Below are positions 1-7,520 of a stretch of DNA of 39,994 nucleotides, piece after piece. The first letter of the stretch is position 1; the number at the start of each line of letters is the position of its first letter. Source of the DNA: Lentisphaerota bacterium (GTDB lineage: Bacteria; Verrucomicrobiota; Lentisphaeria; Victivallales; Victivallaceae); NCBI GenBank assembly GCA_015061685.1, contig SUWD01000025.1, forward strand, positions 1 to 39,994. The letters are read 5' to 3'. The notes beneath the pieces are model-generated. The model saw only the letters and a list, made by a program, of their open reading frames with translations. It was not told the origin of the DNA and searched no databases. A program made the translations under genes and the position numbers.

Positions 1-92
1 ACCGGAGGCGGTACGGGGGCCGGGGGCGGTACGGGGGCCGGGGGCAGTACGGGTGCCGGGGGCGGTACGGGTGCCGGGGGCGGAACGGGTGC
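1..92. repeat. 18-bp tandem repeat coding a Pro-rich hexapeptide
   Basis: About five tandem copies of an 18-bp GC-rich unit (unit GGTACGGGTGCCGGGGGC on the plus strand, with single-base variants) run to the left edge of the window. Read on the minus strand in the kinase frame they encode repeats of the hexapeptide APVPPP. The array is the linker after the kinase domain. Its true length is unknown because the window ends inside it. Confidence 0.9.
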
Positions 93-1067
93 AGAAGCAG
101 GATTATTTAACTTTACGTCCTCAACGACAATGCGTTTGAATAAAAATACATCAAGATCTGCAATCAAATCGGCAGGAGACTGATATCGCATTTCAATATT
201 GCGTGACATCATTTTTACAATAATGTCATTCAACTCTACCGGCAGATCTGGACAGATATTTTTCGGCGGAGTCAAATTCCCGGCGTCATGCATCTTTGCA
301 AGTTCGGTATGATCGGCTGCTGAATACGGCAGCTTCCCGGTCACAATATGATAAAAAGTTGCCCCGAGACTGTAAATATCACTTCGGACATCGGTGGGAA
401 CTCCGGTCAATTGCTCCGGACTGATATATTGCGGAGTACCAAGCACTTCATCTTCAGATTCATTTACCGATTCGAGAGTAGCTGTTTTGGCAAGCCCCAA
501 ATCAGCCAGCTTGGAAAAACCATTGATATCAACCATGATATTATCCGGCTTGATATCCTGATGCACCAATCTTTGTTCCCGCCATGCGACATCAAGAGCA
601 TTGGCAATATCACGGATGATTTTAGCCGCCCGGGAAGCTTCCAAACGTCCCTCTTTACGCAAAATATTTTTCACAGTATCGCCACGGACCAATTCCATAG
701 CAAAATAAAAAACATCCCCATCCTGACCGACGGCATAAGCCTGAACGATATTGGGATGGCTGATCCTGGCTGCGGCTTTAGCCTCCCGGAACAAACTGTC
801 AACATACTCCTGATCGTCAGTGTATTCCTTCTGCAAAACTTTCAATGCCACACTGCGGTCAAGTGATATCTGCCGGGCTTGAAAAACCTCTCCCATACCG
901 CCTTTGCTGATGCTTTTTTCAATCAGAAAATCCCCGACAACCACTCCGGGACCTAAATCTCCGGCAGGACGTTCTACGGAAGCATTGCACTTCGGACATG
1001 ACACTGCTCCGGACTCCCCGGATTCAACCGGAAAAATCGTACTGCATTTACTGCAAAAAAGTTTCAT
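1..1067 (-). CDS. Ser/Thr protein kinase with N-terminal Zn-ribbon, 3' end missing
   Basis: Eukaryotic-like (Hanks-type) protein kinase, read through the left window edge (about 355 codons seen). Residues 1-30 form a small zinc ribbon (Cys5, Cys8, Cys24, Cys27). The kinase domain spans about 45-310: glycine loop SKGGMGEV (first Gly replaced by Ser54), VALK lysine Lys76, alpha-C Glu95, catalytic loop HQDIKPDN (His169, Asp171), metal site DLG (Asp189) and SPE (216-218). The usual HRD Arg is Gln170 and DFG is DLG; the catalytic Lys and both Asp residues are present, so it should be active. An APVPPP-repeat linker follows, probably leading to a membrane segment or sensor outside the window. It starts 18 bp after the SurA-like gene and is likely the last seen gene of the symporter-tsaC-ppiC operon. 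Its targets cannot be read. Confidence 0.93.
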   Translation of the reverse strand, partial: MKLFCSKCSTIFPVESGESGAVSCPKCNASVERPAGDLGPGVVVGDFLIEKSISKGGMGEVFQARQISLDRSVALKVLQKEYTDDQEYVDSLFREAKAAARISHPNIVQAYAVGQDGDVFYFAMELVRGDTVKNILRKEGRLEASRAAKIIRDIANALDVAWREQRLVHQDIKPDNIMVDINGFSKLADLGLAKTATLESVNESEDEVLGTPQYISPEQLTGVPTDVRSDIYSLGATFYHIVTGKLPYSAADHTELAKMHDAGNLTPPKNICPDLPVELNDIIVKMMSRNIEMRYQSPADLIADLDVFLFKRIVVEDVKLNNPASAPVPPPAPVPPPAPVLPPAPVPPPAPVPPP

Positions 1068-1085
1068 ATCACTTATTCCATAAAA

Positions 1086-2057
1086 TTAGAAAAAATATTC
1101 AATCATTGCTTTTGACCGCAGCTTTTCAGCGTAACGTTTTACTACGCTTTCCCGACTGCGGCGTTCCAGTTCAAACTTTATCTTATCCTCGACGTCCCGG
1201 AATTCAACTTTCTTTTCCGGAGTGTAAGAAATTACTTTCAACCATACCACACCGTCATAAACCTTGATCGGACCGGCGATTTTTCCCGGCACAAAGGAAT
1301 CAAATGCAGCGGCGAATTCCGGTCGGAGCAGCTTGCACTCGATCTCCCCGATATTCCCGTCGCCGAATGATGGATTGTATTTTTTGATCAACGCAGAAAA
1401 ATTGTCCGGATTTTCCTTCACCTCTTCTGTAATCCTGGCTGAAACGGCATCCATATCCGGAGTGGAGGTATCCAATTTCAACATTGACAATGCGACTTTT
1501 GCCGGAGATACAAAAGAGGATTCATTGTTTTTGAAATATTCATACAATTCGCGGGGAGACAACGGATCAGCAATTTTAATCTGACGGAAAAGCATCAGCT
1601 GAACCATCAGATTTTTACGGATCTCCAGCCGGATATCCTCAATATCTGTCCCGTCACGGCGTAAGCGTTTCAACAATTCACTCCGGGAATGGCAATCCAT
1701 CCGCAATGCAAATTGATCGATTTCCCTCTCAACATCCTGATTGGATAACTGAAATTGATGTTTGGTAAATTCGTCCCGGACAAGTATGTTGTCGATCAGA
1801 TCATCCACCGCTTTGCGGCGGTAATCCCTGATTTCCTGAAGCAGACGGTCTCCGGAATAAACCGATCGGGCCTGCATCTCTTTCGCCCGTGTCAACGGTA
1901 AAACATCCATCAATGTTACAGCCTGACCATTTACCATAGCCAAAACAGAATTTACCTCGCTATTATCATTTTCTGCCGCCGATATATAACATGCTCCAAG
2001 CAAAAAAGTTAATACAGCTGAAAATATTCTGACTTTTTTCAAAATAAATCCCCCCAT
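1086..2057 (-). CDS. SurA/PpiC-like periplasmic peptidyl-prolyl isomerase
   Basis: 323 residues from ATG 2057. A hydrophobic signal sequence (about residues 8-27, ending CYISAAEN) points to export. A SurA-N-like helical chaperone region follows (about 35-165, starting NSVLAMVNGQAVTLMDV), then a parvulin-like part (about 170-290) with FGDGNIGEIE and the GKIAGPIKVYDGVVWLKV strand typical of parvulin tails. Likely role: folding or escorting exported and outer-membrane proteins. A TTG at 2042 with GGGGGGA six bases upstream would give the classic start MKKVRIFSAVL and may be the real start. It lies 15 bp after tsaC and 18 bp before the kinase gene, in the same direction. The parvulin domain is divergent, so isomerase activity is less certain than the chaperone role. 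Confidence 0.85.
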   Translation of the reverse strand: MGGFILKKVRIFSAVLTFLLGACYISAAENDNSEVNSVLAMVNGQAVTLMDVLPLTRAKEMQARSVYSGDRLLQEIRDYRRKAVDDLIDNILVRDEFTKHQFQLSNQDVEREIDQFALRMDCHSRSELLKRLRRDGTDIEDIRLEIRKNLMVQLMLFRQIKIADPLSPRELYEYFKNNESSFVSPAKVALSMLKLDTSTPDMDAVSARITEEVKENPDNFSALIKKYNPSFGDGNIGEIECKLLRPEFAAAFDSFVPGKIAGPIKVYDGVVWLKVISYTPEKKVEFRDVEDKIKFELERRSRESVVKRYAEKLRSKAMIEYFF

Positions 2058-2072
2058 ATAAAAAAGCTTCTC

Positions 2073-2672
2073 TCAAAGCCAATTATCCAAATTCAAAATT
2101 CCCTGACGGAGAATTTTTATTTTATCCCCGGTCGCATCAACTACTGTCGAACCGGCAACCAAACCGGTAATTTTACCACCATCGACAACACAATCCACCC
2201 CGCCATCCAATTGCTCCAATGCCTCCTGACAATCAGAAGCATCCGGCAAGCCCGAAGCATTGGCACTGGTTTGAACCAATGGAAAATCGATCTTATCCAA
2301 AAGAGAAAGCAACAATTCATTATCCGGCACCCGGAATCCCAAAGTCGAACCATCTTTGCATGGTGCAATTATGGTCAACGGTCCCGGACAATATTTCTCT
2401 GCCAGCTTTTCCGGCAATCCGGCAAGTTCCACACCGTAATCGCTCAATTTACGCCAGTTACCGACAAACCACCCCAGACGCTTTAAGGAATTGCGGTGTT
2501 TCAACTCATAGATCCGCTGAAAAGCTTTCTCATCCCCTGCCCTGGCGATCAAGCCGTAAACGGTTTCCGTGGGAACTAAAGCAACACCGCCGGGCTGCAA
2601 AAGTACATTTTTCAATTCTTCAGCAGTGCTGTCAATATTTTCAGGAGTCAGCTTGATCTTTTTCATCCTCAT
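2073..2672 (-). CDS. tsaC: Threonylcarbamoyl-AMP synthase (TsaC/Sua5/YrdC family)
   Basis: 199 residues, the size of a TsaC/YrdC single-domain protein. The family makes L-threonylcarbamoyl-AMP from Thr, bicarbonate and ATP, the first step of tRNA t6A37 synthesis. Visible hallmarks are GGVALVPTETVYGL near the N terminus, the YELKHRNS lysine/arginine motif, the PGPLTII strand, RVPDN, and SANASG. The SUA5 C-terminal domain is absent. Translation starts at ATG 2672 or ATG 2666; the latter has GAGG immediately upstream. The 5' end overlaps the symporter gene by about 30 bp, which suggests translational coupling. The function is normally essential. Confidence 0.93.
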   Translation of the reverse strand: MRMKKIKLTPENIDSTAEELKNVLLQPGGVALVPTETVYGLIARAGDEKAFQRIYELKHRNSLKRLGWFVGNWRKLSDYGVELAGLPEKLAEKYCPGPLTIIAPCKDGSTLGFRVPDNELLLSLLDKIDFPLVQTSANASGLPDASDCQEALEQLDGGVDCVVDGGKITGLVAGSTVVDATGDKIKILRQGILNLDNWL

Positions 2673-4194
2673 CCCCGGTAATAACTTCGCCGATATAACA
2701 GCAAATAAAGGTCAAAAGTGCCGAAACAAAACCATAAACCGCTCCGCAAGTTATCGCATAATCAAATTCATCACTTGCCAGCAGATCAACAAAACTCATT
2801 CCGCTGCCGCAACTGCTGATAAAAGTATATCCCAGCCACACCCCGGAACCGACTGTCATCGTCGCCCATGCACAATTTTTCGTTGCTTTGGGAACATAAA
2901 GTGCCATCAATACCGGAATAAAAATAACTACCAACTGGGAAATCCAACTGTTTATCATCAAATTGTAAATACTTTTGACCCAAATCGCCAATACCAGTGC
3001 GATCACAGTCAGCAACACTGTCGTGATCCGGGTACAATGCAAAAGCCACTTGTCTCGGATCCCCGGACAGAGCGGCGAAATTATATTGTTGCACAGCAGT
3101 GATGCCCCGGCAAGCAGAGAACTGTCCGCCGAACTCATGATCGCCGCCGTCAAAGCAGCAATAAAAACCGTCAAAAACAGCGGATAACTTTTCCCCAGAA
3201 CCATGATTGCAATCCGGGGAAGAACCTGATTCTCCAGATTTTCTCCCATAACATCGCCGGTAATACCGTATTTCGGCAGAATTATCCGGGCAGCAATACC
3301 GATCACTATCGGAATAAAAGCTATCAGAATGTATAAAAAACCGGAAATAACACTGCTTGCCACTGCTACTTTTGCATTTTTACTTGCCAGAGACCGCTGC
3401 ACAAGATCCTGCCCGACCATACAGCCCAACCCCATGATCATCCAGCTGCCGATATAATAAGTGTAATCATTGAAAACCGCATCTTTCGGAGGAAGCAGAG
3501 TATCTGCCGCTGAAAGATTCTCTATAAGTACTTCCGAACCTCCTGCCAATGCCACACTCCCGGGAAGCAGCACGATCAATCCGAGAATCATTATCCCGAC
3601 CTGCACCACATCAGTAAGCGTAACTGCCCACATGCCGCCGGCACAAGTATAAAGCAGAACAACTGCCGCTCCGATAAGAGTACCTTTTATCACCGATATC
3701 CCGGTCAGCAGATTAAGAATAGTCCCCAAGCCAAGCAGCTGGGCTCCAAGCCAGCCGACATAAACCGGGATCATCCACAGTGAAGCATAAATACCGGCAG
3801 CCTTGCCGAAACGTCTTTCGATTATGTCGGTAACGGTCATACATCCTTTTTTACGCAGCATACCGACGATAAACATACCTGCCAGAATAAGACTCAATGA
3901 TGCTCCGAAAGGATCTGCTATCACCCCGGATATGCCGTCAGCATAAACCGTAGCCGCAACTCCCATACTTGATCCGGCACCGAACCAGGTCGCCAAAAGT
4001 GTCGCCGTTGCCATCCACAGCGGCAGGCGCCGACCGGCAACCAGAAAATCGCTCATTCCAGCCACCTTGCGACTGGAAAACCACCCGATAAACAACATAG
4101 CCAGCATGTAAATAATTATACCGGCAACCAACATGGTCATGGTTCCGGAGGGCAGAAGAATATTTCCGGATACAGCACCGAGCCAAATGCTCAT
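2641..4194 (-). CDS. Sodium:solute symporter family (SSS) transporter
   Basis: 517 residues from ATG 4194, preceded by AAAGG at a normal distance (an in-frame ATG at 4227 has no such site). About 13 hydrophobic segments span the whole length, as in the SSS/SLC5 family of Na+-coupled uptake systems. Family-like features are the TM1-TM2 stretch SSRKVAGMSDFLVAGRRLP, GTWFGA-like ATWFGAGSSMG, the AALTAAIMSSADSSLLAGAS helix with its sodium-site serines, and an acidic cytoplasmic tail. Substrate cannot be predicted: SSS members carry sugars, amino acids, pantothenate or monocarboxylates. First gene of the operon with tsaC, the SurA-like gene and the kinase, with a good promoter at 4275-4302. Confidence 0.9.
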   Translation of the reverse strand: MSIWLGAVSGNILLPSGTMTMLVAGIIIYMLAMLFIGWFSSRKVAGMSDFLVAGRRLPLWMATATLLATWFGAGSSMGVAATVYADGISGVIADPFGASLSLILAGMFIVGMLRKKGCMTVTDIIERRFGKAAGIYASLWMIPVYVGWLGAQLLGLGTILNLLTGISVIKGTLIGAAVVLLYTCAGGMWAVTLTDVVQVGIMILGLIVLLPGSVALAGGSEVLIENLSAADTLLPPKDAVFNDYTYYIGSWMIMGLGCMVGQDLVQRSLASKNAKVAVASSVISGFLYILIAFIPIVIGIAARIILPKYGITGDVMGENLENQVLPRIAIMVLGKSYPLFLTVFIAALTAAIMSSADSSLLAGASLLCNNIISPLCPGIRDKWLLHCTRITTVLLTVIALVLAIWVKSIYNLMINSWISQLVVIFIPVLMALYVPKATKNCAWATMTVGSGVWLGYTFISSCGSGMSFVDLLASDEFDYAITCGAVYGFVSALLTFICCYIGEVITGDEDEKDQADS

Positions 4195-4274
4195 AATATT
4201 TTGACCTTTCACAAACACCGTTAGCAAACAACAGGGATTTCACAATTCATCCCGTTAAACAAAGATATCGTATC

Positions 4275-4302
4275 AATATAGTCCATGCCGGGAAGATTGC
4301 AA
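4275..4302 (-). promoter_or_regulatory. Sigma70-type promoter of the symporter operon
   Basis: On the minus strand TTGCAA (4297-4302) and TATATT (4275-4280) are separated by 16 bp, about 80 bp before the symporter start. The same two boxes recur in front of several other genes in this window. Confidence 0.6.
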
Positions 4303-4367
4303 CTTGATTTTCTTAAAATCAGAAACTTTTTTCCACTTTTTTTACGTTTAAGCGATCACTTCTCCAT

Positions 4368-5156
4368 TCACAGGCAAATATTGAAGATGGGAAAGTGCGG
4401 GATCAAGCTGTTCGGATTGCTGTTCCACAAACCGAATTGTATCCCCGGCGAATCAGAATAATTGATCAGCCCGGCTTGAACCCCAAAGCCTCTTTCAGAG
4501 ATCTCCATATCCGGAGAAAAATTTTCCATCGCTTTTGCCGCCGCCTGATTGAAAATACCGATCTGCACACCGCGGTTATTCTCGGTAACATTCCATAAAC
4601 CGACCAGACAACCGTCATTATTAACTGCCCCTCCGGCAAGAAACATCGACATGCCGCAAAAATTACCGCACAAATCTATCAGAGAAACACTGAAGCCATT
4701 TTTTTCGTTGTTAAAAAGTTGAAGCAACGCGACACTGACTCCATTTATCTCTCGCTGCGGCAGATGATATCCGAATGCCAGACCGGTAACATTTTCCTCT
4801 TTGCTGTAAACATAGTAATCCAGAAATGGAATATATTGCAGCTGCAGATAAACCGGAGATTTTTTTTCATCCGATTGGGCCGGCAATACACCGGGGACAT
4901 CCCTTTCCGGATCATCTGCAGGAAAAAAATCAACATTCTCTGCAAAAAGGTTATCATTGCTGATCAATTGGAAATCATTTTTTTCCGGACTTGCTTCCGG
5001 AATTTCCGGAGATTCCGGAGTCACAACACATTTATCACTTTTTTCCACCAGCAGCCACGATTCAGGCATCTGATGTTCCGAAAAAAATACCGTCAAAAAA
5101 AACGGGACGGCAGACAGAATCAAAAAAAACAGCTTCCGCTTTTTGTTTTTAATCAT
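4368..5156 (-). CDS. Secreted/membrane-anchored protein with GVQIG-type surface repeats
   Basis: 262 residues from ATG 5156, which has GGAGGT just upstream; an upstream in-frame extension to 5318 lacks support and would run into the divergent gene. One N-terminal hydrophobic segment after KNKKRK (about 8-24) is a signal peptide or anchor. A low-complexity Glu/Pro/Ser stretch follows, then from about 130 a series of short repeats of the pattern G-x-x-x-G-L/I-x-N (for example GCLVGLWN, GVQIGIFNQ, GVQAGLINY, GIQFGLWN). Such repeats resemble the beta-solenoid-like surface repeats described in Leptospira LA_2272-type proteins. Likely cell-surface; role unknown. Monocistronic as far as seen. Confidence 0.75.
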   Translation of the reverse strand: MIKNKKRKLFFLILSAVPFFLTVFFSEHQMPESWLLVEKSDKCVVTPESPEIPEASPEKNDFQLISNDNLFAENVDFFPADDPERDVPGVLPAQSDEKKSPVYLQLQYIPFLDYYVYSKEENVTGLAFGYHLPQREINGVSVALLQLFNNEKNGFSVSLIDLCGNFCGMSMFLAGGAVNNDGCLVGLWNVTENNRGVQIGIFNQAAAKAMENFSPDMEISERGFGVQAGLINYSDSPGIQFGLWNSNPNSLIPHFPIFNICL

Positions 5157-5183
5157 TTTGACCTCCGTTTTTACTGTTGCCGC

Positions 5184-5212
5184 TTGACAAACTGCAATAG
5201 TTATAATATATT
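5184..5212 (+). promoter_or_regulatory. Promoter of the GGQ-domain gene
   Basis: TTGACA (5184-5189), a 17-bp spacer and TATATT (5207-5212) lie 36 bp before the ATG at 5249. A near-consensus sigma70 promoter in the divergent intergenic region. Confidence 0.7.
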
Positions 5213-5248
5213 CCGTAAAATGACAATATTCAAGTCCGGGACAAAAAA

Positions 5249-5740
5249 ATGAATTTCGATCGCAACTCATTGCTGTTGATGGATGACAGCACACTTTGTT
5301 CAATATGTAAAATAACATTCAGCAAAGGTTCCGGCCCCGGAGGGCAAAAACGCAATAAAACCTCATCTCTGGCGACGGTGGAATTGCCGGAGCTGGGAGT
5401 GTCTGCCGGAGATTGCACCGAGAGAAGTCAATTCCGCAACCGGAGCAACGCTTTGAAAAAACTGCGGATGATGCTCGCTTTAAACTTCCGGGAATCAGAA
5501 TTGAAAATACCGGAAAACATGGCGTGTTCCATGAATTCCCCGGCGTATCCGCTTTTTGCAGCTCAACTGCTTGACATTATGCAAAGCAACGATTGGGACT
5601 ACCGGAAATCTGCCGTTTTCTGCGGTATTTCTCCGACCGCAATGCTGAAAAAATTTTACCGGGATCCGGAGTTGTGGCAATTTTTGCAGAAAAAACGTCA
5701 AGAATCATCCTTACCCCCGCTGCTTGCTCCCGGACACTGA
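5249..5740 (+). CDS. RF-1 domain (GGQ) peptide-chain-release-factor-like protein
   Basis: 163 residues. Residues 22-55 carry the class-I release factor signature SGPGGQKRNKTSS with GGQ at 31-33, the loop that enters the peptidyl-transferase centre to hydrolyse peptidyl-tRNA. It lacks the codon-recognition domains of RF1/RF2 and is of the ArfB/RF-like size class, so it may rescue stalled ribosomes or act on free peptidyl-tRNA. It does not have the basic C-terminal tail of ArfB. Instead residues 105-150 (YRKSAVFCGISPTAMLKKF) look like a small helical, HTH-like domain. Own promoter at 5184-5212. Confidence 0.85.
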   Translation: MNFDRNSLLLMDDSTLCSICKITFSKGSGPGGQKRNKTSSLATVELPELGVSAGDCTERSQFRNRSNALKKLRMMLALNFRESELKIPENMACSMNSPAYPLFAAQLLDIMQSNDWDYRKSAVFCGISPTAMLKKFYRDPELWQFLQKKRQESSLPPLLAPGH

Positions 5741-5744
5741 ATAC

Positions 5745-5773
5745 AAAAAAACACCCGGCAGGAATACCGGGTG
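5745..5773 (-). terminator. Intrinsic terminator of the acidic Zn-ribbon gene
   Basis: A perfect 7-bp stem (5752-5758 with 5767-5773, CACCCGG/CCGGGTG), an 8-nt loop and, on the minus strand, a run of seven T (5751-5745). It lies 31 bp after the stop at 5804 and also abuts the end of the convergent gene at 5740. Confidence 0.85.
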
Positions 5774-5803
5774 CAGTAAATTCAAGAAAACGACAGGACG
5801 ATA

Positions 5804-6172
5804 TTATTTATCATCCCATTTTTCATCGTCTTCTTCATCATCCATATCCATATCATCATCAAAGATGTCGTCTTCATCTTCAAATTCGCTCATATCATCC
5901 TCGAAGCCCTCTCCAAGCGGATCCTCTCCGAAAATATCATCGTCATCATCAAGATCACGGCGGGCAAAATCGTTGCCGTCATCCTCATCATCGTCAAGAT
6001 CGCTGAAAACATCATCGTTTTCATCATCGTAATCCAGATAATCAGCATCCGGATCATCCAATAACGAACTGACTACTGAAATCTGAGCTCCGCACTCCGG
6101 ACAGCAACCGTCCTCGGCTTCAATCGCACTTTCGCGAACCTCGATGTTGCAATAGGGACAAGTAGTAGCCAT
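5804..6172 (-). CDS. Zn-ribbon protein with very acidic tail
   Basis: 122 residues. Residues 5-30 form a zinc ribbon (CPYC then CCPECG). From about residue 38 onwards the protein is mostly Asp and Glu with a few aromatic residues, predicted disordered and strongly negative. Family not recognised. Acidic tails of this type occur in proteins that bind basic partners (ribosomal proteins, DNA-binding proteins, RNA polymerase), but nothing here proves that. AAAGG precedes the start, and a clear terminator follows. Monocistronic, in the reverse direction to its neighbours. Confidence 0.85.
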   Translation of the reverse strand: MATTCPYCNIEVRESAIEAEDGCCPECGAQISVVSSLLDDPDADYLDYDDENDDVFSDLDDDEDDGNDFARRDLDDDDDIFGEDPLGEGFEDDMSEFEDEDDIFDDDMDMDDEEDDEKWDDK

Positions 6173-6309
6173 AAAAAATACCTTTCTGAATATAAAGTTA
6201 CAAAAAACAAATCAAAACTTATCAAAACAATACTATATTGATTTTTTTTCATTTTTCAAATGGTTTTCAAAAAAAAACGTATTTTTTTTCAGCAAAAGCA
6301 TGGTTTGCC

Positions 6310-6339
6310 TTGAAAAAAGTGCCCCAAAGGAGGTATATT
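6310..6339 (+). promoter_or_regulatory. Candidate promoter of proB-miaB
   Basis: TTGAAA (6310-6315), an 18-bp spacer and TATATT (6334-6339) lie 54 bp before the proB ATG. A second possible -10 (TATAAT, 6345-6350) lies just downstream without a matching -35. Confidence 0.5.
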
Positions 6340-6392
6340 ATGTATATAATTAGAATCAGGAGTTCTTTTTTTATTTTTTGAGGAAAACATAT

Positions 6393-7520
6393 ATGTCAGC
6401 AAATGCGTCTTTCCGCTCTGAAGCAATCAAAGCGGCAAAAAAAATAATCGTCAAAGCCGGAACCAGACTGCTCATTGACCGGGAATCCATCGCCCGGCTC
6501 GTGGACGGCATCGCACACCTGCGTCAGGCCGGTCATCAGGTGCTTCTGGTTTCTTCCGGTGCAGTCGGCATGGGAATGGAGATCGCCCGGGTGACCAAAC
6601 GCCCTGCCGAACTTGCAAAAAAACAGGCTCTTGCCGCTATGGGACAGACAAAATTGATGTCCATCTACGCTGAAGAAGCCGCCAAACACGGTTTCCCGGT
6701 AGCTCAATTACTGCTCACCGCCGCTGACTTACGCAGCCGCCGCCGGTACCTCAACGTAATGAATTGCATCAACGCTCTCTGGGAACAAAATGTCCTGCCG
6801 ATCGCCAACGAAAATGACTCGGTTTCCGTGGATGAGTTGAAATTCGGCGATAACGACACTCTCGCCGGGATGCTCACCTCCGTCGCCGGAGCTGATCTGA
6901 CCATCCTCCTGACTACGGTGGACGGCTTGCGTGACCGGGATGAAAACGGCAATCTTGCCGGGAGATTCTCCATGGTCGAAAAAATAACTGACAAAATCAA
7001 AGCTCTCGCCGGCGGAACAGATGACAACAATCTCTCCATCGGAGGGATGGATTCAAAATTGCGTGCCGCCGAACTTGCCACTGCCGCCGGTGCTTATCTC
7101 TGGATCGCCGATGGCAGAGATCCGGAAATATTCAGCAAGATCATCAAGGGAGAAGATTGCGGCACGATCTTCCTGCCCCGCAATCACCGGGTCCCCGGCA
7201 GAAAACGGTGGCTGGGATTTTTCAGCAAAGTTTCCGGAGCATTGATCGTTGATGATGGAGCTGTCAAAGCTCTTATCGAAAGAGGAAAAAGTCTGCTTCC
7301 ATCCGGAGTGATCGCTGTCAAAGGGGAATTCCGCCGGGGCGATACCGTCGAAATTCTTTCCACAACGCTCAAGCCGGTCGCCCGCGGATTGGTCAATTTT
7401 GATGCAAAAGATTGTCTGCTGCTCTGCGGGAAACACACCCCGGAAGTGATCGAAATAATGGGTAAAGAAGCCGAAACCGAAGCGGTTCACCGTGATAATC
7501 TGGTGCTGGTGGAATTATGA
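6393..7520 (+). CDS. proB: Glutamate 5-kinase with PUA domain
   Basis: 375 residues from ATG 6393, which has GAGGAAA about eight bases upstream (a TTG at 6378 is less likely). ATP-dependent phosphorylation of glutamate to gamma-glutamyl phosphate, the first step of proline synthesis. Amino-acid-kinase fold at about 15-255: IIVKAGTRLL nucleotide-binding strand, VSSGAVGMGM, NENDSVSVDELKFGDND and LTTVDGLRDRDENG. A PUA domain follows (about 280-365, FRRGDTVEI, ARGLVNFDAKD). The length is normal for PUA-bearing ProB. The stop codon overlaps the miaB start (ATGA at 7517), so the two are co-translated. No proA is next to it. Confidence 0.95.
   Translation: MSANASFRSEAIKAAKKIIVKAGTRLLIDRESIARLVDGIAHLRQAGHQVLLVSSGAVGMGMEIARVTKRPAELAKKQALAAMGQTKLMSIYAEEAAKHGFPVAQLLLTAADLRSRRRYLNVMNCINALWEQNVLPIANENDSVSVDELKFGDNDTLAGMLTSVAGADLTILLTTVDGLRDRDENGNLAGRFSMVEKITDKIKALAGGTDDNNLSIGGMDSKLRAAELATAAGAYLWIADGRDPEIFSKIIKGEDCGTIFLPRNHRVPGRKRWLGFFSKVSGALIVDDGAVKALIERGKSLLPSGVIAVKGEFRRGDTVEILSTTLKPVARGLVNFDAKDCLLLCGKHTPEVIEIMGKEAETEAVHRDNLVLVEL

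Noticed and set aside
348..866. Open plus-strand frame opposite the kinase gene
   Set aside because: Antisense shadow of the kinase coding frame; no start signals and no recognisable product.
5724..6032. Ser-rich plus-strand frame
   Set aside because: Antisense reading of the Asp/Glu tail of the acidic protein (GAT/GAC codons read as TCA/TCG); not a gene.
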